This document shows positions 46,693 through 56,072 of a stretch of DNA of 64,000 nt, one piece after another. Source of the stretch: Desulfurispirillum indicum S5 (GTDB taxonomy: Bacteria; Chrysiogenota; Chrysiogenetes; Chrysiogenales; Chrysiogenaceae); the NCBI RefSeq assembly GCF_000177635.2, contig NC_014836.1, positions 2,836,001 to 2,900,000 on the forward strand, written 5' to 3'. The notes below the pieces were generated by a model. The model did not search any database. It saw nothing but the letters and a program-made list of their open reading frames with translations, and was not told where the DNA came from. The position numbers and the translations under genes are program-made. Within the stretch, counting starts at the first letter, position 1; every line of letters starts with the position of its first letter.

Positions 46693-48198
46693 TCAGGGAT
46701 TGCGCAGCTCGATGCGGAAAAAAGCGCCGCGCTCCCAGTTTCCAGGGGTGATGGAACCGCCGAAGTGATCCTCGATGATCGTCTTGCAGAGGGAGAGCCC
46801 GATACCCGTTCCCGCCTGCTTGGTGGTGAAGTAGGGGGTAAAGAGTTTGTCCATGATATGGGGAGGGATGCCACCCGCGTTATCACGGATGGTGACGGCG
46901 TAGCGATTGCCGTTCAAGGGTTCAATCTCGACACCGATTGTGAAGGGTTCGCGCACCTCTGCCCTGCCTTCACGCTCCATAAAGGCGTCCTTGGCATTGT
47001 TAAAGAGGCTCAGGATCACCTGCTTAAACTCGTTGGGATAGCCGATGATCTTTGCCGCGCTGGCCTGCTCGGCATCCTGATACACCACCTTGATGTTGCT
47101 GGTGCGCAGCTGCTCCCCGAGAATAGCGTCCACTTCACGCACCGCCTTGAGCAGGGAAAAGGAGACTTTCTGCTTATCGGGATCAAAGAAATTCTTGAAA
47201 TCGTCAACGGTACCCACCATGAAGCTGACCTGCTGCAGGGTCTTCTCAATGGCGTCTTCAAGGGCCTGGGGCTCAAGGGTGCTGTTGCGACTGATGTCGC
47301 GCAGGTTCTGCATGAGAAAGGCGATGATGTTCAAGGGCTGTTTCCACTGGTGGGCAATGGCCTGAATCATCTCGCCCATGGCCGCCATCTTGGAAGTCTG
47401 CACCAGCAGGCGCTGCTGGTTCAGGCGCTTGTCCGTCTCCTCCCGTACACGTTTTTCCAGGTTTTGATTCAGTTCCCGCAGCTGCGCTTCCACCCGTTTG
47501 TAATTGGTGACATCACGACCGATGACCAGCTCACCCTGATCGTCAATGGGCAGCCGGCTGACATCAAAGCTGATGGCCCCTTCGGGGCGCTGGAGCGTCA
47601 CGGATTCATGGTTTCCCTGGATGCGCAGCGGCAGGGGGATCTCACCAAAGAGTTCCTGGTCGCTTTTCCCACGGAATCCCGCAGGGAGCTCAAGCAGATC
47701 CACAGCTGAGCGGTTGGCCTCCTGCCAGCGGTCTTCGCGATCACGGAAGCAGACAAAATCGGGCAACGCGTCAATCAGCGTGCGCAGGCGACGATCACTG
47801 TTACGCAGCAGGCGCTCACGGTGCTCCGCCGCGCTCACGTCAACCACCTGCACCGCCACAAAGAGCTCCTGTTGCTGGTCCCGGATCGGCGCAATACAGA
47901 TCTGCTGCTGAATACGGGTTTCGCTGAGTCGCATCTGGTTTGAGGCGTACAGAGGCAAAGGCGCCTTGTTGAGAGAGTGGGAGAGCAGCGAGGAGTGGCC
48001 GCGCAACGCGTCCTCCAGCGCCAGGGAAAAGCGGCCGTTGACCGGCTCGACGAAAATATCCCCCAACGTTTTGCCCAGAGCTGCTGATCCACTGATTCCA
48101 GAAAACTGCGCCATCCACCGGTTCCAGAAGACAACTGTCCGATCCTTGTTCAGGACAAACAGGCCAATCATGAGGTTGTGGAGAACGGACTCGTGCAT
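46693..48198 (-). CDS. soluble PAS sensor histidine kinase
   Basis: 501 residues, no membrane segment. Two PAS domains (about 5-120 and 130-240), a coiled coil, then a HisKA-like helix MAAMGEMIQAIAHQWKQPLN (the HQW(K/R)QPL class) and HATPase_c with NAGGIPPHIMDKLF and GTGIGLSLCKTII. It senses a cytoplasmic signal through PAS. RBS AGGAAAA. It is last of a three-gene minus-strand set with a receiver protein and a CheC-type phosphatase, its likely partners. Confidence 0.9.
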   Translation of the reverse strand: MHESVLHNLMIGLFVLNKDRTVVFWNRWMAQFSGISGSAALGKTLGDIFVEPVNGRFSLALEDALRGHSSLLSHSLNKAPLPLYASNQMRLSETRIQQQICIAPIRDQQQELFVAVQVVDVSAAEHRERLLRNSDRRLRTLIDALPDFVCFRDREDRWQEANRSAVDLLELPAGFRGKSDQELFGEIPLPLRIQGNHESVTLQRPEGAISFDVSRLPIDDQGELVIGRDVTNYKRVEAQLRELNQNLEKRVREETDKRLNQQRLLVQTSKMAAMGEMIQAIAHQWKQPLNIIAFLMQNLRDISRNSTLEPQALEDAIEKTLQQVSFMVGTVDDFKNFFDPDKQKVSFSLLKAVREVDAILGEQLRTSNIKVVYQDAEQASAAKIIGYPNEFKQVILSLFNNAKDAFMEREGRAEVREPFTIGVEIEPLNGNRYAVTIRDNAGGIPPHIMDKLFTPYFTTKQAGTGIGLSLCKTIIEDHFGGSITPGNWERGAFFRIELRNP

Positions 48199-48230
48199 GG
48201 GGCGTTTTTCCTGTAGAGAATAGAGTATGC

Positions 48231-48863
48231 TTACCTGTTGTGAATAAAGTGATCAACCTGCGCGATAAAGTCATCAAACGATGGGGCATCCAACATGAAC
48301 GCCACATGCCCGTGAATGGATTTCGATTCCAGCTTGAAGTCAATCAGCAACATGAGCACGACATCGTCTTCATGTTGACCATCTGATGGAGTGACATCCA
48401 GCTGGAGGATGTTGGAGAAGCTTCCGGCATGAAAGACGGGAAGCGAGCTGGTGAATTCTCCCCTGAACAGCGACGCAATGGCGCTGATACAGGCATTGAG
48501 AATAATATTGCCAATTTCCGTCATCGCTTCCTGCTCCATCTCCGACATCTGCTCGTGGGGCATGGTGTCTCCCACCATCAGCCGCACCAGCTCGAGACTT
48601 TTATCCTCGGGAAAGAGCAGAACCGTATCCGCATTGAAAATGCCCTGAAAGTGCTGCACGACTCCGCAGACATTGCGCACAGACTCCTTATTGAGGTACT
48701 GGGAAAGTTCACGACGGGAAAAGAAATACACCGATGGCACCGAGAGGATAACCTCTTCGTTCACCATGGAACTCATGACCGCAGCAGCCTGGCCGATACC
48801 GATGTTGAAAATTTCCACAATGGCATCGTGCTGCAAAGGTGTCAGACGCGGAGGGTGTGCCAT
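48231..48863 (-). CDS. CheC-like phosphatase of a response regulator
   Basis: 210 residues. Both CheC catalytic helices are present: AIVEIFNIGIGQAA (Glu and Asn) and AMTEIGNIILNACISAIA (Glu and Asn). CheC-type proteins remove phosphate from CheY-like receivers. It lies 5 bp after the receiver gene, so its substrate is probably that receiver rather than a chemotaxis CheY; no other chemotaxis gene is in view. Confidence 0.88.
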   Translation of the reverse strand: MAHPPRLTPLQHDAIVEIFNIGIGQAAAVMSSMVNEEVILSVPSVYFFSRRELSQYLNKESVRNVCGVVQHFQGIFNADTVLLFPEDKSLELVRLMVGDTMPHEQMSEMEQEAMTEIGNIILNACISAIASLFRGEFTSSLPVFHAGSFSNILQLDVTPSDGQHEDDVVLMLLIDFKLESKSIHGHVAFMLDAPSFDDFIAQVDHFIHNR

Positions 48864-48868
48864 AAGAG

Positions 48869-49234
48869 CTACTCCAGGTAGGTCAGAACCTGAGCCATAC
48901 TTTCAGGGGTTATGGGTTTTTTGACAAAACCGATATCCAGGGAGTGCGCCCGCTGGGACATGCTCTCCTGCACATTGGCAGTCAGCAGAATCAGGCGCGC
49001 CTGGCACCCGGCCTGACGCAGCTTTTCCACCAGCTCGATACCATTCATTCCCGGCATATTATAGTCAATGGTAATCAGGTCAAAGTCGGAAGTGGCCGCC
49101 TTGGCCAGAGCGTCCTCGCCATGGGCCGCCTTCTCCACCATCCAATCAGGGTGCTTCTCAAGGATCAGATTTTCTATCAGCGCCTGGGAAAAGCGGCTGT
49201 CGTCGACAATCAGTATGCTCCTGAGCTCAGCCAT
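48869..49234 (-). CDS. single-domain response regulator
   Basis: 121 residues. CheY-like: acidic pair in IVDDSRFSQ, acceptor Asp in LITIDYNMPGMNG, Thr in LILLTAN and Lys in FVKKPI. The start is the ATG ending at 49234 with GAAGGGG upstream (14 in-frame codons before it are not family-like). It is first in the operon with CheC-like phosphatase and PAS kinase, a closed receiver-phosphatase-kinase circuit. Confidence 0.9.
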   Translation of the reverse strand: MAELRSILIVDDSRFSQALIENLILEKHPDWMVEKAAHGEDALAKAATSDFDLITIDYNMPGMNGIELVEKLRQAGCQARLILLTANVQESMSQRAHSLDIGFVKKPITPESMAQVLTYLE

Positions 49235-49408
49235 GGGAACCCCTTCAATCTGAAGTACTTCATTAACCAGACACAATTTTACAAAAAATCATCATAGATA
49301 AATGCCGCGCAACAAGCAACCAAAATAGGGAAAGTACCAATCCCAGAATGAATTCATTCCTTGGGCGAATAGGTATCGTTACACTGCTGATTCAGTGACG
49401 AATACTCC

Positions 49409-50218
49409 TCACAGCTCGGTATCACGACCGAAGACCGCATGGATAACCTCGCGGGCCGTCTCTTCCACCGATTTATTTGTCGTATTGACAATATGCCACT
49501 GCCGATTGCGCCGACACAGCTCATGGACAAATTCCACTTCCTCAAAAATATCCGCCAGATTGGTGTACGTGCTCTGGGCCCGATAGTGCCGCAAACGCTT
49601 GCTGCGCACTTTCTGCAGGACATCCGGGTCCATGATCAGACAGACAATGCGGTTCTGATCCACTTCAAAGAGCTTCTCAGACAGGGGAACCTGGGGAATC
49701 AGCGGAATATTCAGCACCTTGTGGCCATGCTGGGCCAGCACAAAGGACGTCGGCGTCTTGGAAGTGCGGGAAAGGCCCAGCAACACGATATCCGCCTTAT
49801 CCAGGCCATCGAGATTCTTTCCATCATCGTGGGCCAGAGTATATTCCATGGCTTCAATACGCCGGAAATACCGGTCGTCCACTTTGCGGAAGATATTGGG
49901 ATTCTCCAGGGGAGCGCTCTCCATGTACTGGCTCAGCATATCCAGCGATGGACCAATAATATCCAGAAATGGCAGGGAGTGTTCCCGGCAGTAAGCCGCA
50001 GCAAACTCGCGCAGATCCTTCTTTACCACGGTACAGGCCACGAGCACCTGCTCGCTGCGCGCCTCTTCCAGAAGCTGCAGCATCTTCTGCTGACTGTCGA
50101 TCTTGGCATTCACCGTCAGCACCGTCTTATGCTTTTCATCAAACTGGGCCAGCGCCGCCTTGATCAGGTTGATCGCACTCTGCCCCGTTCCATCGGATAC
50201 GATATAGATGCGCTTCAT
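49409..50218 (-). CDS. PPDK / PEP synthase regulatory protein (DUF299 family)
   Basis: 269 residues. A bifunctional ADP-dependent kinase and Pi-dependent pyrophosphorylase that switches pyruvate,phosphate dikinase or PEP synthase off and on by a Thr phosphorylation. Motifs: IVSDGTGQSA at the N-terminus and the P-loop GLSRTSKTP near the middle, DPDVLQKVRSKRL after it. The start is the ATG ending at 50218 (MKRIYIVSDGTG). Its target enzyme is not in the window. A monocistronic gene on the minus strand. Confidence 0.93.
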   Translation of the reverse strand: MKRIYIVSDGTGQSAINLIKAALAQFDEKHKTVLTVNAKIDSQQKMLQLLEEARSEQVLVACTVVKKDLREFAAAYCREHSLPFLDIIGPSLDMLSQYMESAPLENPNIFRKVDDRYFRRIEAMEYTLAHDDGKNLDGLDKADIVLLGLSRTSKTPTSFVLAQHGHKVLNIPLIPQVPLSEKLFEVDQNRIVCLIMDPDVLQKVRSKRLRHYRAQSTYTNLADIFEEVEFVHELCRRNRQWHIVNTTNKSVEETAREVIHAVFGRDTEL

Positions 50219-50284
50219 ATTCCCTCGCACAGACAATTTCCCTGAGTATACACGGATAGGAACATCGCTTACAGCGGAAAGTTG

Positions 50285-50345
50285 CAGAAGCCACGGAAGT
50301 TATCGCAAATGAACGCCAATAGACGTGAATGGGAAATGGCCACGC
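50285..50345 (+). repeat. family B repeat remnant
   Basis: GCCACGGAAGTTATCGCAAA and CCAATAGACGTGAATGGGAA recall the inverted-repeat arm sequence at 17.98 kb in decayed form; ATTCATTCGCGGTGCGC near 50430 is another piece. They lie between phoR and the PPDK regulator. Confidence 0.5.
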
Positions 50346-50452
50346 GTGGACAGTGGATCGTCTTTTATTGTGTGAAGCAGCCGTTTCAACAGCGCAGTAA
50401 CCGCCTTTTTATCCCATCTATTGTGCATTCATTCGCGGTGCGCTCTTGCCCA

Positions 50453-52183
50453 TCACAAAATCTCAGACCTCTTCTCCCGCTTTTCCACCAACCTGACGGT
50501 AAAAATATTGCCATGTTGCCGACTTTCGCTGATATCCACGCGCCCGCCATAGGCGTGCACGATATGCTTGACGATGGAAAGGCCGACTCCCGTGCCGCTC
50601 TTGGCCCGATTGCGGGACTGGGACACGGTATAGAAGCGCTCAAAGATGCGTTCGCGTTCTTTGGCGGGAATGGCCGGACCTTCGTCCTCCACTTCCAGCA
50701 CCAGATGGGGCGGTTTCTGATGGACGCGCACATGAATCGTGCTTCCCGAGGAATACTTCATGGCGTTATCAATGAGATTGGAGAGGATGCTGAGAACATG
50801 CTCGTAGGTGCACCATACCTGCATGCCTCCTGGCACGTCATAGTGGATAACCTTGCTGGTAATGGTGGCGAAGCGCTCCCGTAGGGTCAGGATGACGTCT
50901 TCCATCAGCAGGGGTTCATCTATGGCGAACTCCTGCCCGGTTTGCTCCAGGCGGTTGAGCTGCAGCACATCTTCAATCAGGGCACTGAGGGAGTGAGAGC
51001 TTTTGTAAATAATGCGCAGAAAGCGCTCACGCCTTTCGGTGGGCAGATCGGGGTCGCTGAGCAGGGTTTCGGCGTAGCCCATGATCATGGTGATGGGCGT
51101 ACGCAGTTCATGGGAGATATTCCCCACCAGTTCTGTCTTGTAGCGTTCGTACTTGTCTTCCTCGGTGACATCGAAGAAGGCGATGAGCTTCTCCTTGGCC
51201 AGTACCCGCAGATTCACCTCGTACACCCGGTCGCGGAAGCGGCGCTTGTCCCACAGGTTATTCTCTTCTGACTCCAGGATCTCCCGCAGAAAGCTGATGA
51301 CCTGGAAGTCCTGGATGTCCCCCAGAAGGTTGCTGCCCACGTGGAATTCAACTCCCAGGAACTCCTGGGACTTGGGGTTGGAGTGCAGGATGGTGTTGTC
51401 CCGATCCACCAGGATAATTCCCTCCTCAAGGATACCAAAGATATTCTCAAGCTTCTCCTGCTCTTCGCGCAGGCGCTCCTGCTTGGCGATCATGGCGTGG
51501 TAGATGCGGGCGATGAGGTGGGAAATCTTGGCCATGGTAGGGTCGCGGAAGTGGGGAAAGTGGATGGAGCTGCGCCCCGATTCCACCGCCTCGGCGATAT
51601 AGCTCAGGCGCTGGATGGGCAAAGAGATTTTCCGAGCCAGATAGGCGGAAACCAGCGCCGTGGCGGCCAGCAGCATCAGCAGGAAGATCAGGCTGCGCTC
51701 GCGGGCATCCTGCTCCAGACGGGTGATATAGGTGGTGGGGTAGGAGATGCGCAGAATACGGCCATCCTCCAGGGGCTTGGCGTAGTAAACCATCTCCTTG
51801 TGGATGGTGGTGCTGATACGCGTGAAATAACTCTCCCCCAGTTCCAGGGCGTCCAGCACCTCGGGGCGCTGGCTGTGGTTGGCAATCTGCTCCATCTGAG
51901 CTGCTGCCACATGGGAGTCGTAGGTAACGCTTCCATCGGTATGAATAAGCGTAATGCGCAGGCTGGTGGTGCGAGCCATGGCGCGCAGGCGGTCGTGAAA
52001 TTCCCGGTTGTACTCCTGGGGTATTTCCAGAGCCGCCATGATAGCCCACTTGGTCTTCATCTCTTCCATGAGGTTCTTGCGGGCACCATCCATCACGATG
52101 CCGTTGGCTATGTACACCAGCGGCAGAATGGCCAGGGCCATGGGAATGGCGATGATGAGGAATACACGTGCGAATGAGCTCAT
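50453..52183 (-). CDS. phoR: phosphate regulon sensor histidine kinase PhoR
   Basis: 576 residues. TM1 about 5-28, a periplasmic sensor of about 130 residues (longer than in E. coli PhoR), TM2 about 165-187, HAMP-like linker, PAS (ILEEGIILVDRDNTILHS), HisKA with NISHELRTPITMIMGY, and HATPase_c with GTGVGLSIVKHIV. It phosphorylates PhoB when phosphate is scarce, under PstSCAB-PhoU control. It is last of the phosphate cluster, separated from phoB by a 650-bp stretch of family A repeat, so it may need its own promoter. Confidence 0.9.
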   Translation of the reverse strand: MSSFARVFLIIAIPMALAILPLVYIANGIVMDGARKNLMEEMKTKWAIMAALEIPQEYNREFHDRLRAMARTTSLRITLIHTDGSVTYDSHVAAAQMEQIANHSQRPEVLDALELGESYFTRISTTIHKEMVYYAKPLEDGRILRISYPTTYITRLEQDARERSLIFLLMLLAATALVSAYLARKISLPIQRLSYIAEAVESGRSSIHFPHFRDPTMAKISHLIARIYHAMIAKQERLREEQEKLENIFGILEEGIILVDRDNTILHSNPKSQEFLGVEFHVGSNLLGDIQDFQVISFLREILESEENNLWDKRRFRDRVYEVNLRVLAKEKLIAFFDVTEEDKYERYKTELVGNISHELRTPITMIMGYAETLLSDPDLPTERRERFLRIIYKSSHSLSALIEDVLQLNRLEQTGQEFAIDEPLLMEDVILTLRERFATITSKVIHYDVPGGMQVWCTYEHVLSILSNLIDNAMKYSSGSTIHVRVHQKPPHLVLEVEDEGPAIPAKERERIFERFYTVSQSRNRAKSGTGVGLSIVKHIVHAYGGRVDISESRQHGNIFTVRLVEKREKRSEIL

Positions 52184-52831
52184 GGTGAGTAACTTTCCTA
52201 CCTAAGGTCAGGTTCATTTTTCGATGCATAGAATATTATGTACTTTTTACCCTGGCGCACCAAAAAGTACACAAAAACGCGCCCCCCAACGCCCGTTTTT
52301 CCGGATCGTTTGCTCACCTGTTCTGGAGATCCGGCAGCAGGCTGCTCAAAGAGGCCCATCTGCTGCGTTGCCCGTCATCGCTCGTCACTGCGACGTACAG
52401 GGAGTAGATTCGCGGGTACGCTTGGTTGAGCGTGAAGCTACCGAATCGGTTTTCTGTTGCACGGCATATTTTGTTTCTTTGCTCCTTTTGACTCGCCAAA
52501 AGGAGCGCAAAAGCGACCCCCAGTGTTGTCCTTTTCAGCCGCCCGCTTGCCTGGAACTGGGGACCGCAAACAACCGCCATCCATGGCTTTTGGTTTGCGG
52601 TTGCCGCCATCGTGGCGTCAACCCTGCGGGTCTACCGCGTTCCAGTCAGCGCGTCCTGGCTGGGACAACACACGGGGGAGAGGCAGAAGAAGTCAGTTCC
52701 CTCCAGTGAACATGCAGGCAATTGAAAAACCTACAGGTGCAAGGCGCCCGCAAAGCAAGGAGTGAAGCGTACTCCCTCGTTGCAGTGACGAGCGATGACG
52801 GGCAACGCCGCAGATGGGGGGCGGCAGCCTG
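52184..52831. other. gene-free repeat region between phoB and phoR
   Basis: 650 bases; no credible gene. Almost entirely family A repeat (52240-52831). The gap splits phoB from phoR, which are usually adjacent. Confidence 0.7.
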
Positions 52832-52840
52832 CTAGAGATC
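52240..52840 (+). repeat. family A dispersed repeat, long copy 4 (rearranged)
   Basis: First module in plus orientation: hairpin GTACTTTTT (52240-52248) / AAAAAGTAC (52262-52270), then CGTCACTGCGACGTACAGGG. The second module is inverted relative to copies 1 and 2: CTCCTTTTG/CAAAAGGAG at 52482-52505 and GGGGACCGCAAACAACCGCC. A further short copy in minus orientation (GCAATTGAAAAACC to GCAGATGGGG) reaches to 52830 and abuts or slightly overlaps the phoB stop. Confidence 0.8.
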
Positions 52841-53506
52841 CATTCCGTAGCCGACCTTGGGGATGGAGCGGATCATCTTGCCTTTGTCCCCCAGTTTCTT
52901 GCGCAAAGAGGATATATGGGCGTCCACAGTACGGGTGTATACTTCGGAGTCATATCCCCAGATGGAGCTGAGCAGCTGATTGCGGTGGAAGACCTTTTTG
53001 GGGCGCTTGAGGAACAGATGCAGCAGCTCGAATTCCTTCATGGTCAGCACCACTTCATTCCCATCCACATAGGCTTTGTGGGTCTCCATATCAATGGAGA
53101 TGCTGCCGTAGGCGACGGTGCGGTTATCATGGTGCAAGGCCCGGCGCAGCACTGCGTCCACCTTGGCCTTGAGGACTTTCATGCTGAAGGGCTTGGTGAT
53201 GTAGTCGTCTGCTCCCAGGCTCAGGCCCGTGACAATATCCTGCTCGCCGCTCTTGGCGGAGATGATGATGACCGGGATTTCGCTGCGTTCCACCGAGTTC
53301 TTGAGGATGCGCAGAAATTCAAGGCCACTGAGCCCCGGCAGCATCAGATCCAGCAGAATCAGATCCACCTCGATATCTTCCAGCATCATCAGGGCGTCAT
53401 TGGCGTTGTCCACCGACTCCACCTGAAACTGGCCGTCGCGCACCAGGTTGTATTCCACCAGCTCCCTGAGTTCTTCCTGGTCCTCAATCAGCAGAATCCG
53501 GTTCAT
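52832..53506 (-). CDS. phoB: phosphate regulon response regulator PhoB
   Basis: 224 residues. Receiver domain (IEDQEELREL, acceptor in LILLDLMLPGLSG, ISAKSG, YITKPFS) and an OmpR-type winged-helix output (LTMKEFELLHLFLKRPKKVF, RTVDAHISSLRKKLGDKGKM). Start at the ATG ending at 53506 (MNRILLIEDQ). It overlaps the preceding phoU by about 23 bp, tying it to the pst operon. Expected to bind the Pho-box-like repeat before pstS. Confidence 0.94.
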   Translation of the reverse strand: MNRILLIEDQEELRELVEYNLVRDGQFQVESVDNANDALMMLEDIEVDLILLDLMLPGLSGLEFLRILKNSVERSEIPVIIISAKSGEQDIVTGLSLGADDYITKPFSMKVLKAKVDAVLRRALHHDNRTVAYGSISIDMETHKAYVDGNEVVLTMKEFELLHLFLKRPKKVFHRNQLLSSIWGYDSEVYTRTVDAHISSLRKKLGDKGKMIRSIPKVGYGMDL

Positions 53507-54182
53507 GGCTGTTATCCTTTCCATTCTGGACAAATTTGCGATGGCGGATGACCTTCCCCGTTTCCATGAAGTACACCTGCTCGGCAATATTGCTGGCGTG
53601 GTCGCCGATGCGCTCAATGCGGCGGGTGATGAAGATCAGCCAGATGACCGGTTGCGTCTTGCGCACATCCTCCAGAATATACGTCAGCAGCTCCCGCACG
53701 ATCTGGGCCTGAAATTCATCCACGGCGTCATCGCGCTGGATGACCTCCAGGGCCTTGTCCGTATCGCGGTGGAAGTAGCAGTCGATGGCGCCGCGCAGCA
53801 TGTCGGCTGCCGCTTCTCCCATGCGGGGAATGTCGATATAGGGCTTGACCTGGGGAACCTGGTTGAGGTGAATCACCTCGCGACAGATGGAGGTGCAGTG
53901 GTCGGCAATGCGCTCCAGGTCGTTGATGATGCGCGAGACGGTCAGAATATGGCGCAGGTCCTTGGCTTTTGGCTCGTAGAGGGCCATGATTTTCATGCAG
54001 ATATCATCAATGGTGATATCCAGATTATTGATCTGATCGTCCGAGTCCAGCACCTGCTGGGCCAGCACGGAATCCCGTGTGACCAGCGCCTTGATGGCAT
54101 TCTCTATCATACTGACCGTATGGGTACTCATGTCTGCAATCAGGGACTTGAGGGTGAGGAAGGCATCGTCACGGTTTTTCAT
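53484..54182 (-). CDS. phoU: PhoU-type phosphate signalling protein (second copy)
   Basis: 232 residues, two three-helix PhoU repeats with metal-binding motifs (ERIADHCTSICREV, ERIGDHASNIAEQV). Links Pst transporter state to PhoR and keeps the regulon off when phosphate is ample. It overlaps the upstream PhoU by 14 bp and the downstream phoB by 23 bp, so strongly coupled. It differs clearly in sequence from the other PhoU, so the two are not a recent duplication. Confidence 0.92.
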   Translation of the reverse strand: MKNRDDAFLTLKSLIADMSTHTVSMIENAIKALVTRDSVLAQQVLDSDDQINNLDITIDDICMKIMALYEPKAKDLRHILTVSRIINDLERIADHCTSICREVIHLNQVPQVKPYIDIPRMGEAAADMLRGAIDCYFHRDTDKALEVIQRDDAVDEFQAQIVRELLTYILEDVRKTQPVIWLIFITRRIERIGDHASNIAEQVYFMETGKVIRHRKFVQNGKDNSHEPDSAD

Positions 54183-54921
54183 GGGAGTCGCTCTTGCTTT
54201 GCTGTTTTGACAGTTCTTTCTCGATCTTCTTCAGGCTTTTATGCCGTACATCCATGCCCTTGGCAAGGTAAATTACATATTCTGCTATGTTTTCGGCGTG
54301 GTCGCCAATACGTTCCAGGGCTCGCAGAATCCAGATGATATTGAGGGTCTGGGAGATGCAGCGCGGATCTTCCATCATATGCATGACCAGTGAGCGCATG
54401 GCCCGCTTGTACTCCGCGTCCACATCCTTGTCCTGGTGCATGACCCGCAGCGCCGTGTCCGCATCAAAGTCGCTGAAGGCCAACAGGGCCGTGTCCAGCA
54501 TGGAGAGTACCAGATCTGCCAGCTGGCGCACTTCCGAGTAGCCCACCACCGGACGCCCCTCTTCCATCAGGGAGAGGGCGCGGCGGGCCACCTTGGCCGC
54601 CTCGTCGCCAATACGTTCCAGATCGCGGCTGGAGCGCGCCACAGCCAGAATCAGCCGCAGGTCGGAAGCTGCTGGCTGGCGTCGCACGATGATCTCGGTA
54701 CACTCATTGTCGATAGCCACTTCCATGGCGTCCACTTCCCGGTCATTGGCATTGACCGTTTCCGCCAGTTCACGGTTCTCCTCCAGCAACGCCTGCACCG
54801 CACTTTTCAGCTGGGTGCGGGCCAGGTTCCCCATGTCCAGAAGGCCATTGATGATATTGTCCAGGCTTTCGTTAAACTGCTTGGAAATATGGGTGCGATG
54901 GATATTTTTGTCGATATTCAT
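54169..54921 (-). CDS. phoU: PhoU-type phosphate signalling protein (first copy)
   Basis: 250 residues, PhoU repeats with RDLERIGDEAAKVARR and LERIGDHAENIAEYVI. The C-terminus is charged (KKIEKELSKQQSKSDSHEKP). It follows pstB by 73 bp. Which of the two PhoU proteins performs the classical PhoR-inhibiting role cannot be told from sequence. Confidence 0.92.
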   Translation of the reverse strand: MNIDKNIHRTHISKQFNESLDNIINGLLDMGNLARTQLKSAVQALLEENRELAETVNANDREVDAMEVAIDNECTEIIVRRQPAASDLRLILAVARSSRDLERIGDEAAKVARRALSLMEEGRPVVGYSEVRQLADLVLSMLDTALLAFSDFDADTALRVMHQDKDVDAEYKRAMRSLVMHMMEDPRCISQTLNIIWILRALERIGDHAENIAEYVIYLAKGMDVRHKSLKKIEKELSKQQSKSDSHEKP

Positions 54922-54994
54922 GGGTCATACCCCTTCATAAGTCAGTAAGAGATGGCAGGGAGCGAGGAAAGATGCCGCTCAGGAAGCAGCCCGA

Positions 54995-55840
54995 CTATCC
55001 GTAACGTCCGGTAATATAATCCTCAGTCTGCTTCTTCTTGGGATTGGTGAACAGGGCGGCGGTGTTGCCGAACTCCACCAGCTCTCCCATGTGCAGAAAG
55101 GCCGTATAGTAGGACACGCGGGCCGCCTGCTGCATGTTGTGGGTAACGATGACAATGGTATAGTCGTTACGCAGCTCGTAGATCAGCTCCTCGATTTTGG
55201 CCGTGGAGATGGGATCCAGGGCCGAAGCCGGCTCATCCAGCAGAATCACCTCGGGCTGAATGGCAATGGCGCGGGCAATAACCAGGCGCTGCTGCTGACC
55301 ACCGGAGAGGCCGAAGGCGTTCTCCTTGAGGCGATCTTTCACCTCATCCCACAGGGCGGCACGCTTGAGGGACTGCTCCACCACCTCGTCCAGCTGGGAG
55401 CGGTTACGCACTCCCTGCAGGCGCAGGCCATAGGCGATGTTTTCATAAATGGACTTTGGGAAAGGGTTGGGCTTCTGGAACACCATGCCCACCTTGCGGC
55501 GCAGCTCCACCACGTCCACCTTCTTGTCGTGAATATCCTGCCCCTCCAGCAGAATCTGCCCTTCGATGCGACAGATATCAATAAGGTCGTTCATGCGATT
55601 GAAGCAGCGCAGCAGAGTGGACTTTCCGCAGCCACTGGGGCCGATGAACGCCGTCACCCGGTAACGGGGAATCTGCAGGTTAATGTTTTTCAGAGCCTGA
55701 TCGCTGCCGTAGAAGAGGTTGAGGTCCTTCACCTCGAAGGAGATCTTTTCGTCCTTGAGGTTGGTGGCATCAGCGGGCTTGCCGGCGAAGAAGTCGGCTC
55801 CAATGCCACTGTGGGTAAAGTTTTTATCTTTTTCCGTCAT
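54995..55840 (-). CDS. pstB: phosphate ABC transporter ATP-binding protein PstB
   Basis: 281 residues. Walker [10 protein letters not shown], signature [14 protein letters not shown], Walker [13 protein letters not shown], switch His in [10 protein letters not shown]. The N-terminal extension of about 28 residues ([20 protein letters not shown]) is typical of the long gammaproteobacterial-style PstB. Drives phosphate import with PstC and PstA. A family B repeat separates it from pstA by 230 bp. Confidence 0.95.
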   Translation of the reverse strand: MTEKDKNFTHSGIGADFFAGKPADATNLKDEKISFEVKDLNLFYGSDQALKNINLQIPRYRVTAFIGPSGCGKSTLLRCFNRMNDLIDICRIEGQILLEGQDIHDKKVDVVELRRKVGMVFQKPNPFPKSIYENIAYGLRLQGVRNRSQLDEVVEQSLKRAALWDEVKDRLKENAFGLSGGQQQRLVIARAIAIQPEVILLDEPASALDPISTAKIEELIYELRNDYTIVIVTHNMQQAARVSYYTAFLHMGELVEFGNTAALFTNPKKKQTEDYITGRYG

Positions 55841-55929
55841 GGTATCCGTCCTTTATTCAGAGTTCTGATAAAACATCAGGAGAGTGACATTCGTTGTGAA
55901 TCAAGGGTTTTTTCCAGCAGTCAAAACCA

Positions 55930-56045
55930 TGACTCACGCCCGTTCGCTCCGCTCACTCAAGCCGCAAAGTCGCAAAGAAAGATCTTGACCTGCATTTTCC
56001 GCCTTGGCGTCTTTGCGGCTTGGCGAGAGGCAGTGCCTTTCCTGT
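55930..56045 (-). repeat. family B repeat between pstA and pstB
   Basis: CTCACGCCCGTTCGCTCCGC, CACTCAAGCCGCAAAGTCGC and TTTGCGGCTTGGCGAGAGGC are close to the inner ends of the 168-bp arms. It interrupts the pst operon without breaking a gene. Confidence 0.65.
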
Positions 56046-56072
56046 TTTGACAAGGCACTTGCCAGCGCCGGG

